A stretch of 64,000 nucleotides of DNA from Taeniopygia guttata (lineage: Eukaryota > Chordata > Aves > Passeriformes > Estrildidae): contig NC_133050.1 of NCBI RefSeq assembly GCF_048771995.1, positions 5,530,501-5,594,500 on the forward strand, read 5' to 3'. A program made the position numbers and the translations under genes. How positions within the stretch are numbered: the first letter of the stretch is position 1; each line of letters starts with the position of its first letter. The notes below the pieces were generated by a model. It saw only the letters and a list, made by a program, of their open reading frames with translations. It searched no databases and was not told the DNA's origin. Positions 31,620 through 42,840 of the stretch are shown in pieces.

Positions 31620-32990
31620 TGGGTGCTGGGTGCTGGTTCTGGGTGCTGGGTGCTGGTTCTGAGTGATGGTTCTGGGTGCTGAGTGCTGGTTCTGGGTGCT
31701 GGGTGCTGGGTGCTGAGTGCTGAGTGCTGAGTGCTGGGTGCTGGGTGCTGAGTGATGGGTGCTGGTGCTGGGTGCTGGTGCTGGGTACTGAGTGCTGGGT
31801 GCTGGGTGCTGGTGCTGGGTGCTGGTGTTGGGTGCTGGGTGCTGTGTGCTGAGTGCTGGTGCTGGGTGCTGGGTGTTGGGTGCTGGATGCTCGGTGTTGG
31901 GTGCTGGGTGCTTGATGCTGGGTGCTGATGCCCGGTGCTGGGTGCTGAGTGTTGGGTGTTGGTGCTGGGTGCTGGATGCCGAGTGCTGGGTGCTGGATGC
32001 CGAGTGCTGGGTGCTGATGCTGGGTGCTGGATGCTGGGTGCTGGGTGCTGGTGCTGGGTGCTGGGTGCTGGGTGCTGAATGCTGAGTGTTGGGTGCTGGG
32101 TGCTGGGTGTTGAGTGCTGGGTGCTGGGTGCTGGGTGCTGAGTGCTGGGTGCTGGGTGCTGGGTGCTGGGTGCTGAGTGCTGGGTGTTGAGTGCTGGATG
32201 TTGGGTGCTGGGTGCTGGGAGCTGAGTGCTGGGTGTTGAGTGCTGGGTGTTGGGTGCTGATGCTGGGTGCTGGGTGCTGGGTGCTGATGCTGGGTGCTGA
32301 GTGATGGGTGCTGATGCTGGGTGCTGGTGTTGGGTGCTGGGTGATGGTTCTGGGTGCTGGTGCTGGGTGCTGGTGCTGGGTGCTGGGTGATGGGTGCTGG
32401 GTGCTGGTGTTGGGTGCTGGTGCTGGGTGTTGGGAGCTGGGTGCTGGATGCTGGGTGCTGATGCCCGGTGCTGGGTGCTGGGTGCTGGTTCTGGGTGATG
32501 ATTCTGGGTGCTGGTGCTGGATGCTGAGTGCTGGGTGCTGGGTGTTCAGTGCTGGGTGCGGGTTCTGGGTGCTGGGTGCTGGGTGCTGATGTTGGGAGCT
32601 GGTGCTGGATGCTGGTGCTGGGTGCTGGTGCTGGATGCTGGTGCTGGGTGCTGATGCTGGGTGCTGGTACTGGGTGATTGTGCTGGGTGCTGGGTGCTGG
32701 GTGCTGTGTGCTGGGTGCTGGTGCCGGGTGCTGGGTGCTGAGTGCTGGTGCTTGGTGCTGGGTGCTGGGTGCTGGGTGCTGGGTGCTGGTGCTGGGTGCT
32801 GGTGCTGGGTGCTGAGTGCTGGGTGCTGGTGCTTGGTGCTGGGTGCTGGGTGCTGGGTGCTGGGTGCTGGTGCTGGGTGCTGGTGCTGGGTGCTGGGTGC
32901 TGATGCTGAGTGCTGGGTGCTGGGTGTTGGGTGCTGGGTGCTGGTGCTGGGTGCTGGGTGCTGGTGCTGGGTGCTGGGTGCTGGGTGCTC
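31620..32990. repeat. Heptamer minisatellite (GGGTGCT)n, 1.37 kb
   Basis: About 190 units of GGGTGCT, with 6-base GGTGCT and variants GGTTCTG, GGATGCT, GAGTGCT, GTGTTGG. G-triplets every seven bases give many G-quadruplex motifs (GGGTGCTGGGTGCTGGGTGC and on). The reverse strand reads as a long His/Pro/Ser/Thr open frame only because the unit has no stop in that frame. Confidence 0.95.
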
Positions 32991-33441
32991 TGCCCCGCAG
33001 CTCCTGCCAGGCTGCACTGAGGGATGACATTGCTGCTCCCTTCTGAATGCAGCAGCTCCCTGTGGGAGAGGGGAAAAGCACAAAGCCAACGGGGGAGAAA
33101 AGAAGAGGGGAATGTTTGCCGACTGTCTGCTGAGTGTTGTTGCTGTTTGTTGTGGTTCTGTGGTTGCTTTGGCAACCCTGGGAAGCCGTGCCAGGCTGTG
33201 GATGGTGGGTACCAGCACGGCGTGGTGAGGAGATGGGGCACAAAGTGCTGGGCCAGGGCATTGATGGGGTCAGGGTATGGCCCAGCTCAGCTGCTGCTCT
33301 CCCTGTGAGCTGGGGTGGGTGCTTGGTTCACGTCCCATGGGTGCTTGGTTCACGTCCCATGGGTGCTCTGAGAGGAGCCTGGCTTGGAGATGAGCGAAGC
33401 AAGGTTGGCTGAAAGGTCCATGGGGACCTCACCCAGCCCTG
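32991..33441. other. Unique spacer with an RFX-like X-box palindrome
   Basis: Unique sequence between two arrays. It contains GTTGCTTTGGCAAC at 33163-33176, an X-box-type inverted repeat. A 21-base stretch (gggtgcttggttcacgtccc) is duplicated in tandem near 33316-33360. No gene is seen. Confidence 0.45.
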
Positions 33442-33754
33442 CTGCCCTCCCCTCTCCCCCCATCCTGGGATGTGGATTCAAGTCCCAGCTCCAACCTCTT
33501 ACTTCTTCCGTTTTCCTTTGCTCCCAACACTGGGGCTGAAGCTGCACCCAGAGGTGCTGCAGCAGTGCTGAAAGCAAAGAAATGGGAATTTGGTCTTGCC
33601 TGAGAGCTACAGCAGGGATGAGACAGCTGGGGGCTGATTCTTGCTCTTTCCTTCTCAAAGAGGGATCAGGGCAGCAAATCTCTGCACTTTGGGATTTTCC
33701 AGCCCCCATCAGTGTTAAAGTTGTGTTTCCCCCCACCCCAGACAGCTCCAGGTG
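33442..33754 (+). repeat. Inverted repeat, left arm (313 bases)
   Basis: Reads as the reverse complement of 36490-36804 with only scattered differences by eye. Shared words include TGAAGCTGCACCCAGAGGTG, TGCCTGAGAGCTACAGCAGG and TAAAGTTGTGTT. The arm stops where the 22-base array begins. Confidence 0.92.
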
Positions 33755-35672
33755 GGAATGCCAGGGGGGCTGTGGGAGTGCCAGTGGGAGTGCCAGGGGG
33801 GCTGTGGGGCAGTGCCAGGGGGGCTGTGGGAGTGCCAGGGGGGCTGTGGGAGTGCCAGGGGTGATGTGGGGATGCCAGGGGGGCTGTGAGGGTTCCAGGG
33901 GGGCTGTGGGAGTGCCAGGGGGGCTGTGGGGAGTGTCACAGGGGCTGTGGGGCAGTGCCAGGGGGGCTGTGGGGCAGTGCCAGGGGGGCTGTGGGGGTGC
34001 CAGGGGGGCTGTGGGGGTGCCAGGGGGGCTGTGGGGCAGTGCCAGGGGGGCTGTGGGGCAGTGCCAGGAGGGCTGTGGGGGTGCCAGGGGGCTGTGGGGG
34101 TGCCAGGGGGGCTGTGGGAGTGCCAGGGGGCTGTGGGGATGCCAGGGGGGCTGTGGGGGTGCCAGGGGGCTGTGAGAGTGCCAGGGGGGCTGTGGGGCAG
34201 TGCCAGGAGGGCTGTGGGAGTGCCAGGGGGTCTGTGGGGGTGCCAGGGGGGCTGTGGGGGTGCCAGGGGGGCTGTGGGAGTGCCAGGGGGCTGTGGGGAT
34301 GCCAGGAGGGCTGTGGGGCAGTGCCAGGGGGGCTGTAGGGGTGCCAGGGGGGCTGTGGGAATGTCAGGGGGGCTGTGCCAGGGGGGCTGTGGGGCAGTGC
34401 CAGGGGGGCTGTGCCAGGGGGGCTGTGGGGCAGTGCCAGGGGGGCTGTGGGAGTGCCAGGGGGGCTGTGGGGGTGCCAGGGGGGCTGTGGGGCAGTGCCA
34501 GGGGGGCTGTGGGAGTGCCAGGGGGGCTGTGGGGGTACCAGGGGGGCTGTGGGAGTGCCAGGGGGGCTGTGGGAGTGCCAGGGGGGGCTGTGGGGCAGTG
34601 CCAGGGGGGCTGTGGGGCAGTGCCAGGGGGACTGTGGGGCAGTGCCAGGGGGACTGTGGCGGTGCCAGGGGGGCTGTGAGAGTGCCAGGGGGGCTGTGGG
34701 GCAGTGCCAGGGGGCTGTGGGGGTGCCAGGGGGTCTGTGGGGGTGCCAGGGGGCTGTGGGGGTGCCAGGGGGGCTGTGGGGGTGCCAGGGGGGCTGTGGG
34801 GCAGTGCCAGGGGGGCTGTGGGAGTGCCAGGGGGGCTGTGGGGGTACCAGGGGGGCTGTGGGAGTGCCAGGGGGGCTGTGGGGGTACCAGGGGGGCTGTG
34901 AGGGTGCCAGGGGGGCTGTGGGGGTGCCAGGGGGGCTGTGGGAATTCCAGGGGGCTGTGGGGCAGTGCCAGGGGGGCTGTGGGAGTGCCAGTGGGAGTGC
35001 CAGGGGGGCTGTGGGGGTGCCAGGGGGTCTGTGGGGGTGCCATGGGGGCTGTGGGGCAGTGCCAGGGGGGCTGTGGGAGTGCCAGTGGGAGTGCCAGAGG
35101 GGTTGTGGGGGTGCCAGGGGGGCTGTGGGGGTGCCAGGGGGCTGTGGGAGTGCCAGTGGGAGTGCCAGGGGGGCTGTGGGGATGCCAGGGGGGCTGTAGG
35201 GGTGCCAGTGGGGGTGCCAGGGGGGCTGTGGGGCAGTGCCAGAGGGGCTGTGGGGCAGTGCCAGGGGGGCTGTGGGGGTGCCAGGGGGGCTGTGGGAATG
35301 CCAGGGGGGCTGTGGGGCAGTGCCAGGGGGGCTGTGGGGGTGCCAGGGGGGCTGTGGGGGTGCCAGTGGGAGTGCCAGAGGGGTTGTGGGGGTGCCAGGG
35401 GGGCTGTGGGGGTGCCAGGGGGGAGGTGGGGCAGTGCCAGGGGGGCTGTGGGGAGTGTCACAGGGGCTGTGGGGCAGTGCCAGGGGGCTGTGGGGCAGTG
35501 CCAGGGGGGCTGTGGGGGTGCCAGGGGGGCTGTGGGGCAGTGCCAGGGGGATGTGGGGATGCCAGGGGGGCTGTGGGGCAGTGCCAGGGGGCCTGTGAGA
35601 GTGCCAGAGGGGCTGTGGGGCAGTGCCAGGGGGCTGTGGGGGTGCCAGGGGGGCTGTGGGGGTGCAGCCCCA
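33755..35672. repeat. G-rich minisatellite, ~19-24-base units, 1.9 kb
   Basis: About 85-90 tandem units of GTGCCAGGGGGGCTGTGGG with G/A variants, some with an inserted GCA (giving GGGGCAGTGCCAG) and some with one G less. It is full of G-runs. Very long open frames on both strands (Gly/Ala/Val and Pro/His-rich) are artefacts of the unit. Confidence 0.95.
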
Positions 35673-36157
35673 CAGCTGAGCGAGCTGTCAGAGCAGCAGC
35701 CTCTGTGCCCTGCAGCATCCCCGGGGCAGAGCAGGCAGGGTGGGTGAAGGCTGTGCCCCTGGGAGCCAGGAACGTTCTGTGCAGCTCCAGAGATCTCTGT
35801 TAACTCTTTGGGGGCTGCAGGGAGGATGGAGCTCCTCAGGGATGTGGGCACTGCCACCCAGAGCCTGCAGACCTTGGGGTCTGGGGGGATATTCCAGTGG
35901 TTTGGGGGCTCTGCTGCTTCCCACAAAAAAGTGTGGAAAGGTTTCAGCCTGTCACTGGGCAGAAATGCCAGTTTAATTTAATTGTTTAATTGCTGCCTCT
36001 CCAAATGGTGATTTTTTAACTCATAGGCCTGATGAGGAGTCCTGCCCTGAACTGGAAGCTGACTCATTCTCCTCCAAGTCCTGGGGTCATTGCTGGATTG
36101 CAAATAAACCAAATTCCCACTGCTGGGCTCTGGGAACGTGCTGCTGGCCCTGATGGA

Positions 36158-36268
36158 GGCCAGGGACCCAGGAAGGGGCTGGGGGGGACCCAGGAAGGGG
36201 CTGGGGGGGACCCAGGAAGGGGCTGGTGGGACCCAGGAAGGGGCTGGTGGGACCCAGGAAGGGGCTGG
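36158..36268. repeat. Short 22-base minisatellite
   Basis: Five tandem copies of GACCCAGGAAGGGGCTGG plus 3-6 G/T bases, directly ahead of the 165-base duplication that contains the right inverted-repeat arm. Confidence 0.88.
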
Positions 36269-36600
36269 GTGTCTGCCTGCCTCCCACTGCATCCTCGAGC
36301 CTTTGGTGGCACCTGGAGCTGTCTGGGGTGGGGGGAAACACAACTTTAACACCAATGGGGGTCTGGAAAACCCCAAAGTGCAGAGATTTGCTGCCTTGTT
36401 CCCTCTGAAAAGGAAAGAGGGAAGGGGCTGGGTGTCTGCCTGCCTCCCACTGCATCCTCCCACCCTCAGGGCAGGGGAGCCTTTGGTGGCACCTGGAGCT
36501 GTCTGGGGTGGGGGGGAACACAACTTTAACACTGATGGGGGGCTGGAAAACCCCAAAGTGCAGAGATTTGCTGCCCTGATCCCTCTTTGAGAAGGAAAGA
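36261..36600. repeat. Tandem duplication of about 165 bases
   Basis: Two direct copies begin GGGCTGGGTGTCTGCCTGCC (about 36261 and 36426) and continue through GCCTTTGGTGGCACCTGGAG to GCAGAGATTTGCTGCC. The second copy has 20-odd extra bases (CCACCCTCAGGGCAGGG) and continues into the full inverted-repeat arm. Confidence 0.85.
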
Positions 36601-36804
36601 GCAAGAATCAGCCCCCAGCTGTCTCATCCCTGCTGTAGCTCTCAGGCAAGACCAAATTCCCATTTCTTTGCTTTCAGCACTGCTGCAGCACCTCTGGGTG
36701 CAGCTTCAGCCCCAAAGTTGTGAGCAAAGGAAAACTGAAGAAGTAAGAGGTTGGAGCTGGGACTTGAATCCACATCCCAGGATGGGGGGGAGAGGGGAGG
36801 GCAG
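36490..36804 (-). repeat. Inverted repeat, right arm (315 bases)
   Basis: Reverse complement of 33442-33754. The spacer between the arms is about 2.7 kb and holds the large G-rich minisatellite. The arms could pair as a cruciform or in RNA. No coding sequence is recognised in them. Confidence 0.92.
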
Positions 36805-37309
36805 TGCTTTCCACCCCAAAAACCTCTCTACACGGGGCTGAGCAGAAACCAGAGCCAGCGTGAGTCACCCTGTGAGCTGCTGCCAAGGCAGGAGCGACCT
36901 TGTGCTGCTGAGCCAGCGTGGGCTGAGCCACGGGAAAGGGAAGCTTTTGCTCAGGCCGGATGCTCCAGAGGAAAGAATGAGCTCTGGGGCTGAAACCTCC
37001 AGCCAAAGAGGGCCAGAGCAATGGCAGGGAGGGTCTGGGGTCTGCCCTTCTCTGTGGGGTGAGCATCAGGGCCTGCTGGAGCAGCGAGCAGGTTTGGGTG
37101 CTCCCAAAATTCTGGGGCTTGGCATCTGTGAGCCACCCGGGGATGGGGCTGATGTTCCACAAAACTCAGGGAAAACCAGAGAAATCTCCCCTCTGCTCCT
37201 GCCACGCTGCCCTCAGCCTTGGGATCCTTCCAGGCTGCCCTGGTGAATGTTTTCCCCTATCAACCCTTCGGTTTGAATCAGCGGACGTGACTCACGGGGA
37301 GGGAGAGTG

Positions 37310-37522
37310 GGTTGGGGAGCAGCTCTGTCCCTTCAGGAGCAGCTCTGTCCCTTCAGGAGCAGCTCTGTCCCTGCAGGAGCGGCTCTGTCCCTTCAGGAGC
37401 AGCTCTGTCCCTTCAGGAGCAGCTCTGTCCCTGCAGGAGCAGCTCTGACCCTTCAGGAGCAGCTCTGTCCCTTCAGGAGCAGCTCTGTCCCTGCAGGAGC
37501 AGCTCTGTCCCTGCAGGAGTGG
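37310..37522. repeat. 20-base minisatellite
   Basis: About ten units of AGCTCTGTCCCTTCAGGAGC with a TTC/TGC variant (cccttcagg versus ccctgcagg) in a nearly regular pattern. Confidence 0.93.
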
Positions 37523-37708
37523 GGCTGCTGCTCTGGGCACCACCAGGAGCCAGACCCAGGGTGACATTCCCCTTGTCCCTCGCTGTCCCTCCCCGTGCCC
37601 AGCCCAGTGGGTGCAGCAGAGGGGGAACTGGTTGAGCCGGTGCTCCCCGTCCCACAGGGAGGGGAGATTCCTCTGGCAGGGGGGTGACACTTGGGGGCCG
37701 TTGTCACC

Positions 37709-38317
37709 TGTTGGAATCTGTGGGTATTGGTGATTCCCAGATTGTAGAAAGTCTGTGTCTTTCTGCCCCGTTGCTAAAGCAGAAGCCATAATTGGTCTGT
37801 GCTGGTTTCAAGGTTGTTTATTCTGTTTATCTCTAACATGTTCTGCTGCCCTGCCGCAGCTCTGTCCTGCAGGGCAGCGTGTGGGGCTCTGCCCTCAGTG
37901 GGATGGTACAAACATTAAATACCACAAACTACCTGTGCTGGATTTACAATAACGTGCCAATATCTGTCACCTATGTTGGACAGTGTGTCCCCAGCCTGAA
38001 CCAACAGAAAAATGCCAACACCACAGTGAAACATGGAGGGCATGAAGAAGGAGAAAAAGGACAAGACACACCCAATTTCCTCCATCTTGTCCCCTCTGAA
38101 CCCCTAATTTAGAAACCTAAAATTTTACTCTTGCACCCGTGCCACACTTAATTATTATTCTTATCAAACACTCAAAGCTTGTAATTCATCCTGTAAGATT
38201 GAAAACTCCTCTCCATGGACAGAGATCACAGCCAGTGTCTCTGGGGGCTCTGTCCAGGGGGGTTCCTGACCCCTGAAGGGTCCCAGGGCAGCCAGAGGGA
38301 CGCCCTGGATTCCCACA
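37709..38317 (-). mobile_element. Solo LTR, ERVK-like family A, copy 3 (intergenic)
   Basis: A 609-base element starts TGTTGGAATC and ends GATTCCCACA, with exact 6-base duplication GTCACC (37703-37708 and 38318-38323). Same family and same orientation as copies at 15595 and 25390. No internal retroviral sequence remains. Confidence 0.93.
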
Positions 38318-38997
38318 GTCACCAGGGTGCCACCACGCCCTGGGTGCTGGGGACACCCTGCCCAAGGGAGCTGGGAGCAGGCAAAGAACACCCTGCAGGG
38401 TGGGTTTGTGCTCTGTGGGGTGGGTGGGAGGTGGGGAAGGGCTCGGGGGTCGCTGCTGGCGGCACTGGGTCAGGGGAGCAGGCAGCCAGCACACCCAGGC
38501 TGGGCTGGATTAGTTAAAGAGATCAAGAGCCCAGGGATTAGGGAGCCAAGAGAGCCGGGAACCTGCGGGGGAGGCAAAAACCCGTGAAGGAGAAGGATGG
38601 GAGAGGTGTGCAGGGCCTGGGCTTTGGAGCAATTAGATAAGTGAATCAGGGCCTCGGAGCGATTAGGACAGAAATCAGGTTTTACACCAATTAGGTGAAG
38701 TCCCCAGGCGATTAGACACAGAGGTGGCTGCAAGAGGAGGTCTCCCAGCAGTGCCTGGAACTGATAGGGCCCAGCATTGATTAAAGGAGCATCAGAGGCT
38801 GAGAGCAGTTTGATAAGAAAACAAAACAGTGGATCAATTAGCCTGGGAAAAAGGAGGCAGCTGGGGTGATAATGGGAATGGGGAAGTGGGGCCAGTCCAA
38901 ACAACCCCAACAGCTCTGAGTGTGGTGCTGGGGGAGCTGCAGGGAAGGGGTGGAAAGAGGGAAAATGGTCCCAGCTGGAGCTCCAGGGGCCATGGGA

Positions 38998-39518
38998 ACC
39001 CGGGGCACTGGGGTGGGATTGCTGGGCTAGTTCAGGTTGGCACTGGGGTGAGACTGCTGGGCTAGTTCAGTTCAGGTTGGCACTGGGTGAGATTGCTGGG
39101 CTAGTTCAGGTTGGCACTGGGGTGAGACTGCTGGGCTAGTTCAGTTCAGTTTGGCACTGGGGTGGGATTGCTGGGCTAGTTCAGGTTGGTACTGGGGTGA
39201 GATTGCTGGGCTAGTTTAGTTCAGTTTGGCACTGGGGTGAGTTTGCTGGGCTAGTTCAGGTTGGCACTGGGGTGGGATTGCTGGGCTAGTTCAGTTTGGC
39301 ACTGGGGTGGGATTGCTGGGCTAGTTCAGGTTGGCACTGGGGTGGGATTGCTGGGCTAGTTCAGTTTGGCACTGGGGTGAGACTGCTAGGCTAGTTCAGG
39401 TTGGCACTGGGCGGGGGGATTGCTGGGCTAGTTTAGTTCAGTTTGGCACTGGGGTGAGATTGCTGGGCTATTTCAGTTTGGCACTGGGGTGAGATTGCTG
39501 GGCTAGTTCAGTTTGGCC
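38998..39518. repeat. 36-base minisatellite
   Basis: About 14 units of GGCACTGGGGTGGGATTGCT followed by GGGCTAGTTCAGGTT, with a five-base TTCAG insertion in some copies (TAGTTCAGTTCAG). Units differ by a few bases. Confidence 0.93.
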
Positions 39519-39654
39519 TTAGCATGATGAATTCACATCACTCACTCAAGATGAGCTGTCTGTGGCTGGTGTGAGCCTCACACAGCTCCTCGTGGGCTGC
39601 AGTGGAGCATCACCAGCAGCTGCTCCTCCCAGCAAGAGGAGCAGAAGGTTCTGC

Positions 39655-39850
39655 ATTTCACAGAATCTCAGAATCATGGAGTGGTTTGGCTTGGAAGGGA
39701 CCTTAGGGTTCATCTGCCCCAATGGCCCTGCCAGGGACAAGGACACTTTCCACTCTCCCAGGCTGCTCCAAGGCCCAACCAAACTGGCCTTGATCCAGGG
39801 ATGGGGCGGCCACAGCTCCTCTGGGCAACCTGAGCAAGTGAATTTCAAAA
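39655..39850 (-). mobile_element. CR1 LINE 3' fragment
   Basis: Reverse-complement CR1 3' end: CACAGAATCTCAGAATCATG, GTTTGGCTTGGAAGGGACCT, GATGGGGCGGCCACAGCTCC. Ends near an A-run and T-run at 39847-39866. Confidence 0.87.
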
Positions 39851-40265
39851 AAAACTTTTTTTTTTTGCTCTGGGCTCAGACTGTCACACACCTGGAGCAA
39901 TTTTATCCAGTGGGAAGGCAGTGATGATACCAGGATAACTCAGCCCTGCGCCCTGTCTCAGATGCTTTGGGAGTTTCCAGATACGGGTGCCAGACGAATA
40001 AGCAATTAAGTAACTCAACAGAGCCTAGAAATAATTAGACCAAGGAATGCAGCTCCAGCAGATGAGTTTAGTGAAGAAATGGGAGTATTGGAGAGACGGA
40101 GATGAGAAGGGTGATCAGGTCTCAGCACAATTATCTAGAGAAAGTCTGCTCCAGACTGATTAGAGGAAGGGAAAAGAGCTTTCTGGGCAATTAGGTGAGG
40201 GAAATCAACTCTGGGCAGGAAGAAAATAGACTGTGGAAGAGATTGGGGTGGGAGATGGTGAGTTT

Positions 40266-42840
40266 TCTCTGACTTAGATAAGGGAGCTCGATAAGGGCTT
40301 CTGAGGCAGAGGCAGAAATGGGGATGAGGAGGATCAAGGAGCAGAGGTGGGTGGGCAGCAGATCCCTGGTGCTGGAGAAGAGGGAGTGAGGTGGCAAGGA
40401 GAAACTGAGCCCTGCCCCTGAGGAGCAGGAGGACCAAAATGTGGGGATCAGAGCTAACAAACATTGAAACTGGGGTGCTGGCAGCTGGAATGGCCGTGGT
40501 TGGAGCAGGGAAGGGAGCTGGGCACTGTTTCCAGCCCAGCACGTGGCAGGATCCATCCTTAATCTGTAAAACTGGATTAGTCCCTCGTGCCCAGCAAAGT
40601 TGAGAGGCAGCAGAGTCTTTCTGCACGAGTGACTTTGACTGCAGGACAGAGGAACCTGCAGGGTGGCAGCGTGACCGGGGACAAGCGTGGGGCAGCAGCC
40701 CCTGGGATGGGCCCTGTGGCAGCCAGCAGCCCCTGACTGAGCCTGGGGGGCTGTACCCCAGATTTTGGGGTGCTGAGCTACTGTGAGAGAGGTGACCACA
40801 GGTTGCAGCACAGGTCAGCAGCAGCTGCAGCTGGAGAGTGCTGGATCCTTTGGGAACGCTGCATTTGCTCTTTAATTAGCCCTGACGGCTGCTGGAGCAG
40901 ATTTCGCTGGTCCTTTCCTCTCTGGGGCTGGCCCTGGCTTGAAGTTGCAGGGTTCAGTGAGGTCAGGCTCCTTTTTGCTTCTCTGCCGTTTTCCTTTCCT
41001 CCATCCCTGCGCAGAAAAGGAGGCAGGGAGGGAGGGAGCAGCATCACTGAGGCACATGACGCTGACTCCGGTGCTGTGGGAAGGGGAAGCTGTGGTTTGG
41101 CTGCCAGGCCATCCTTTGGCCTCTGGAAATGACCCTCTTGGAAAGGGAAGTGCTGTCTTGCCAAGCCGGGCAGGGGCTCAGCAGCCCCCCGGGAAATGTG
41201 GCAGCATTGCTGGGGATGGCTGGAGAGGGAGTGAGGGACCTCAGCAGCACCAACCGAGGGCAATGCTCAGCTCCTGGGGAGCAAACCCCAGGTTAAACCA
41301 AGCACCTGTGGAGGTCATGGAGGATTTTTGCGTTTTATATAGATATTTTTAATTCTTTATTTTCATTTTTAGTTTAATGCTTTTCGCCACAGCTGCTGCT
41401 GAGTGACAGAGAACAGTGCTGGTGCCATCCAGGGAAGGTCTCATGGACACTCGTCCCTCCTGGGCATCACAGCCCTGCTTTTCCCAGCAGGAGGGTGGCT
41501 CTGACATATCTCCTTCACCCCTTGGCCTCTGCTGAGCTGGCTGGGACGAGCCTGCTTTCTGTGGCTTGACAGCCTTATCTGGGACACCAGCAGAGCCAGG
41601 CTCCACTTGGGTCCCTGCTCCTGGCTGCTGTGCATATCCTCAGGAGATAGCCCAGCCAAGTGTCCCCTGGGACTGCACACGCTTCACCTCCCACCACAGG
41701 GTGGAAATGGGGATTTACAGACCACCAGAGCCCAGCAAAGCCCCAGAGACTCGGGGATCCATCCCTGGGGCCCACGGCTGTGTCCTCCTCCCAAGGCTCA
41801 GACACTGCTTTTGTTCCAGCCCTATTGTGGATTTCAGTGTTTTCATGGCTTTTACATTTTCCTTTTCCCTTTTCCAATTCTGATGAAAAAATGTATTTGG
41901 GGAAAATAGAAATATTTAGACATTTCCCTGACAGGCAGCAGAGCTGGAAGAGCTGTGGTACAGCGCTGTTCACGTGTGCTGATGAGAGCTCAGCACAAAA
42001 AATCAGGCTGGGGAACGCAGAGTCCTCAGCAGCACGAGACCCACAGGGTGAAGTGGCAGTGCTCACCCCATAGGTCACTCTTCTTGCCAGCAGCCTTCAA
42101 AATCTGGATAAGGAGAAGGGTTTGAGCTGGTTTGGGGACGTTTTTGGTATGTGTATCTATCTATCTACATATACATATAAATCTTGTGTGCACAAAAATA
42201 TATGTAGTACATGAAAACATACTATATAGCATATTGAACCTCACTATGGTAGGAGTTTTGTGTTAAATAAGTAGCAGTCAATGTATTACAAATCTGTATT
42301 TTGTGTTATGTTGTGACTCTGACAGGGCTGGAAAGGGGGGCTGGAGTTTGTGGTCCATACCAGCCCCCCACTTTCCCATCTGTCTGGGCCAGAGGTACCT
42401 TGAGAGGGCCACTGGGAACCCCTCTGAGCTGAGGGATGCTGTGGGGAGCTTGGGCATGTCAGAGAGGGACAGAGCTGCTCTCCTCTGTGCAGGTGGCTCT
42501 GGGACGAGCCCAGACCTCCCTTCCCAGGAGGCAGAGAAATCCCCAGCCCCGAAATGTGCCTTCCCCACCCCATTTTTCTCCTGCTCACACCCTCAGGTGT
42601 TGATGTCAGCTGCGTGGTCCTGAGCAGAGGGAGAGCACCACACCTGTGCTGGGGAGCTGACAGTCCCCATCCTGCACCCCACTCCCTTTGTCCCAGCCCT
42701 GCAGGCTTCACCCCACTGCTCTGCCTCATTCCAGGGGGTGCAGAGCCTCCTTCCACACCCAGTGGGGCTGTGCCTTCCCAGGCTGGCCCTGACCCCCTCC
42801 CTCCCTGCTGGGTCCCCACTCCGGGAGCTCCCTGGACGTG
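40266..42840. other. Intergenic stretch, no gene seen
   Basis: Unique sequence. AT-rich patches occur at 41330-41385, 41870-41930 and 42140-42300 (the last with TATC/ATAC microsatellite character). Nothing resembles a coding exon with conserved protein or an RNA gene. Confidence 0.45.

Larger units (their letters stand above)
38505..40260. repeat. Degenerate ATTAG-containing repeat field interrupted by a newer array and a CR1
   Basis: At 38505-38840 and 39985-40265 the words CAATTAG, CGATTAG, GATTAG recur every ~20-50 bases in otherwise diverged sequence, suggesting an old minisatellite. Between them lie the 36-base array (38998-39518) and a CR1 fragment (39655-39850). No gene is seen. Confidence 0.45.

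Noticed and set aside
31620-32990. Possible CRISPR-like or telomeric array
   Set aside because: Direct tandem units without spacers, in vertebrate DNA; unit is not TTAGGG.
31374-33261. Open frames over 600 residues, Ser/Thr/Gln/His/Pro-rich, minus strand
   Set aside because: Translation of the (GGGTGCT)n array; overlapping frames equally open.
33715-35926. Very long open frames on both strands (up to about 625 residues) in the G-rich array
   Set aside because: Unit contains no stop in some frames; product is a monotonous Gly/Ala/Val/Cys or Pro/His repeat on overlapping frames, with no splice or homology support.
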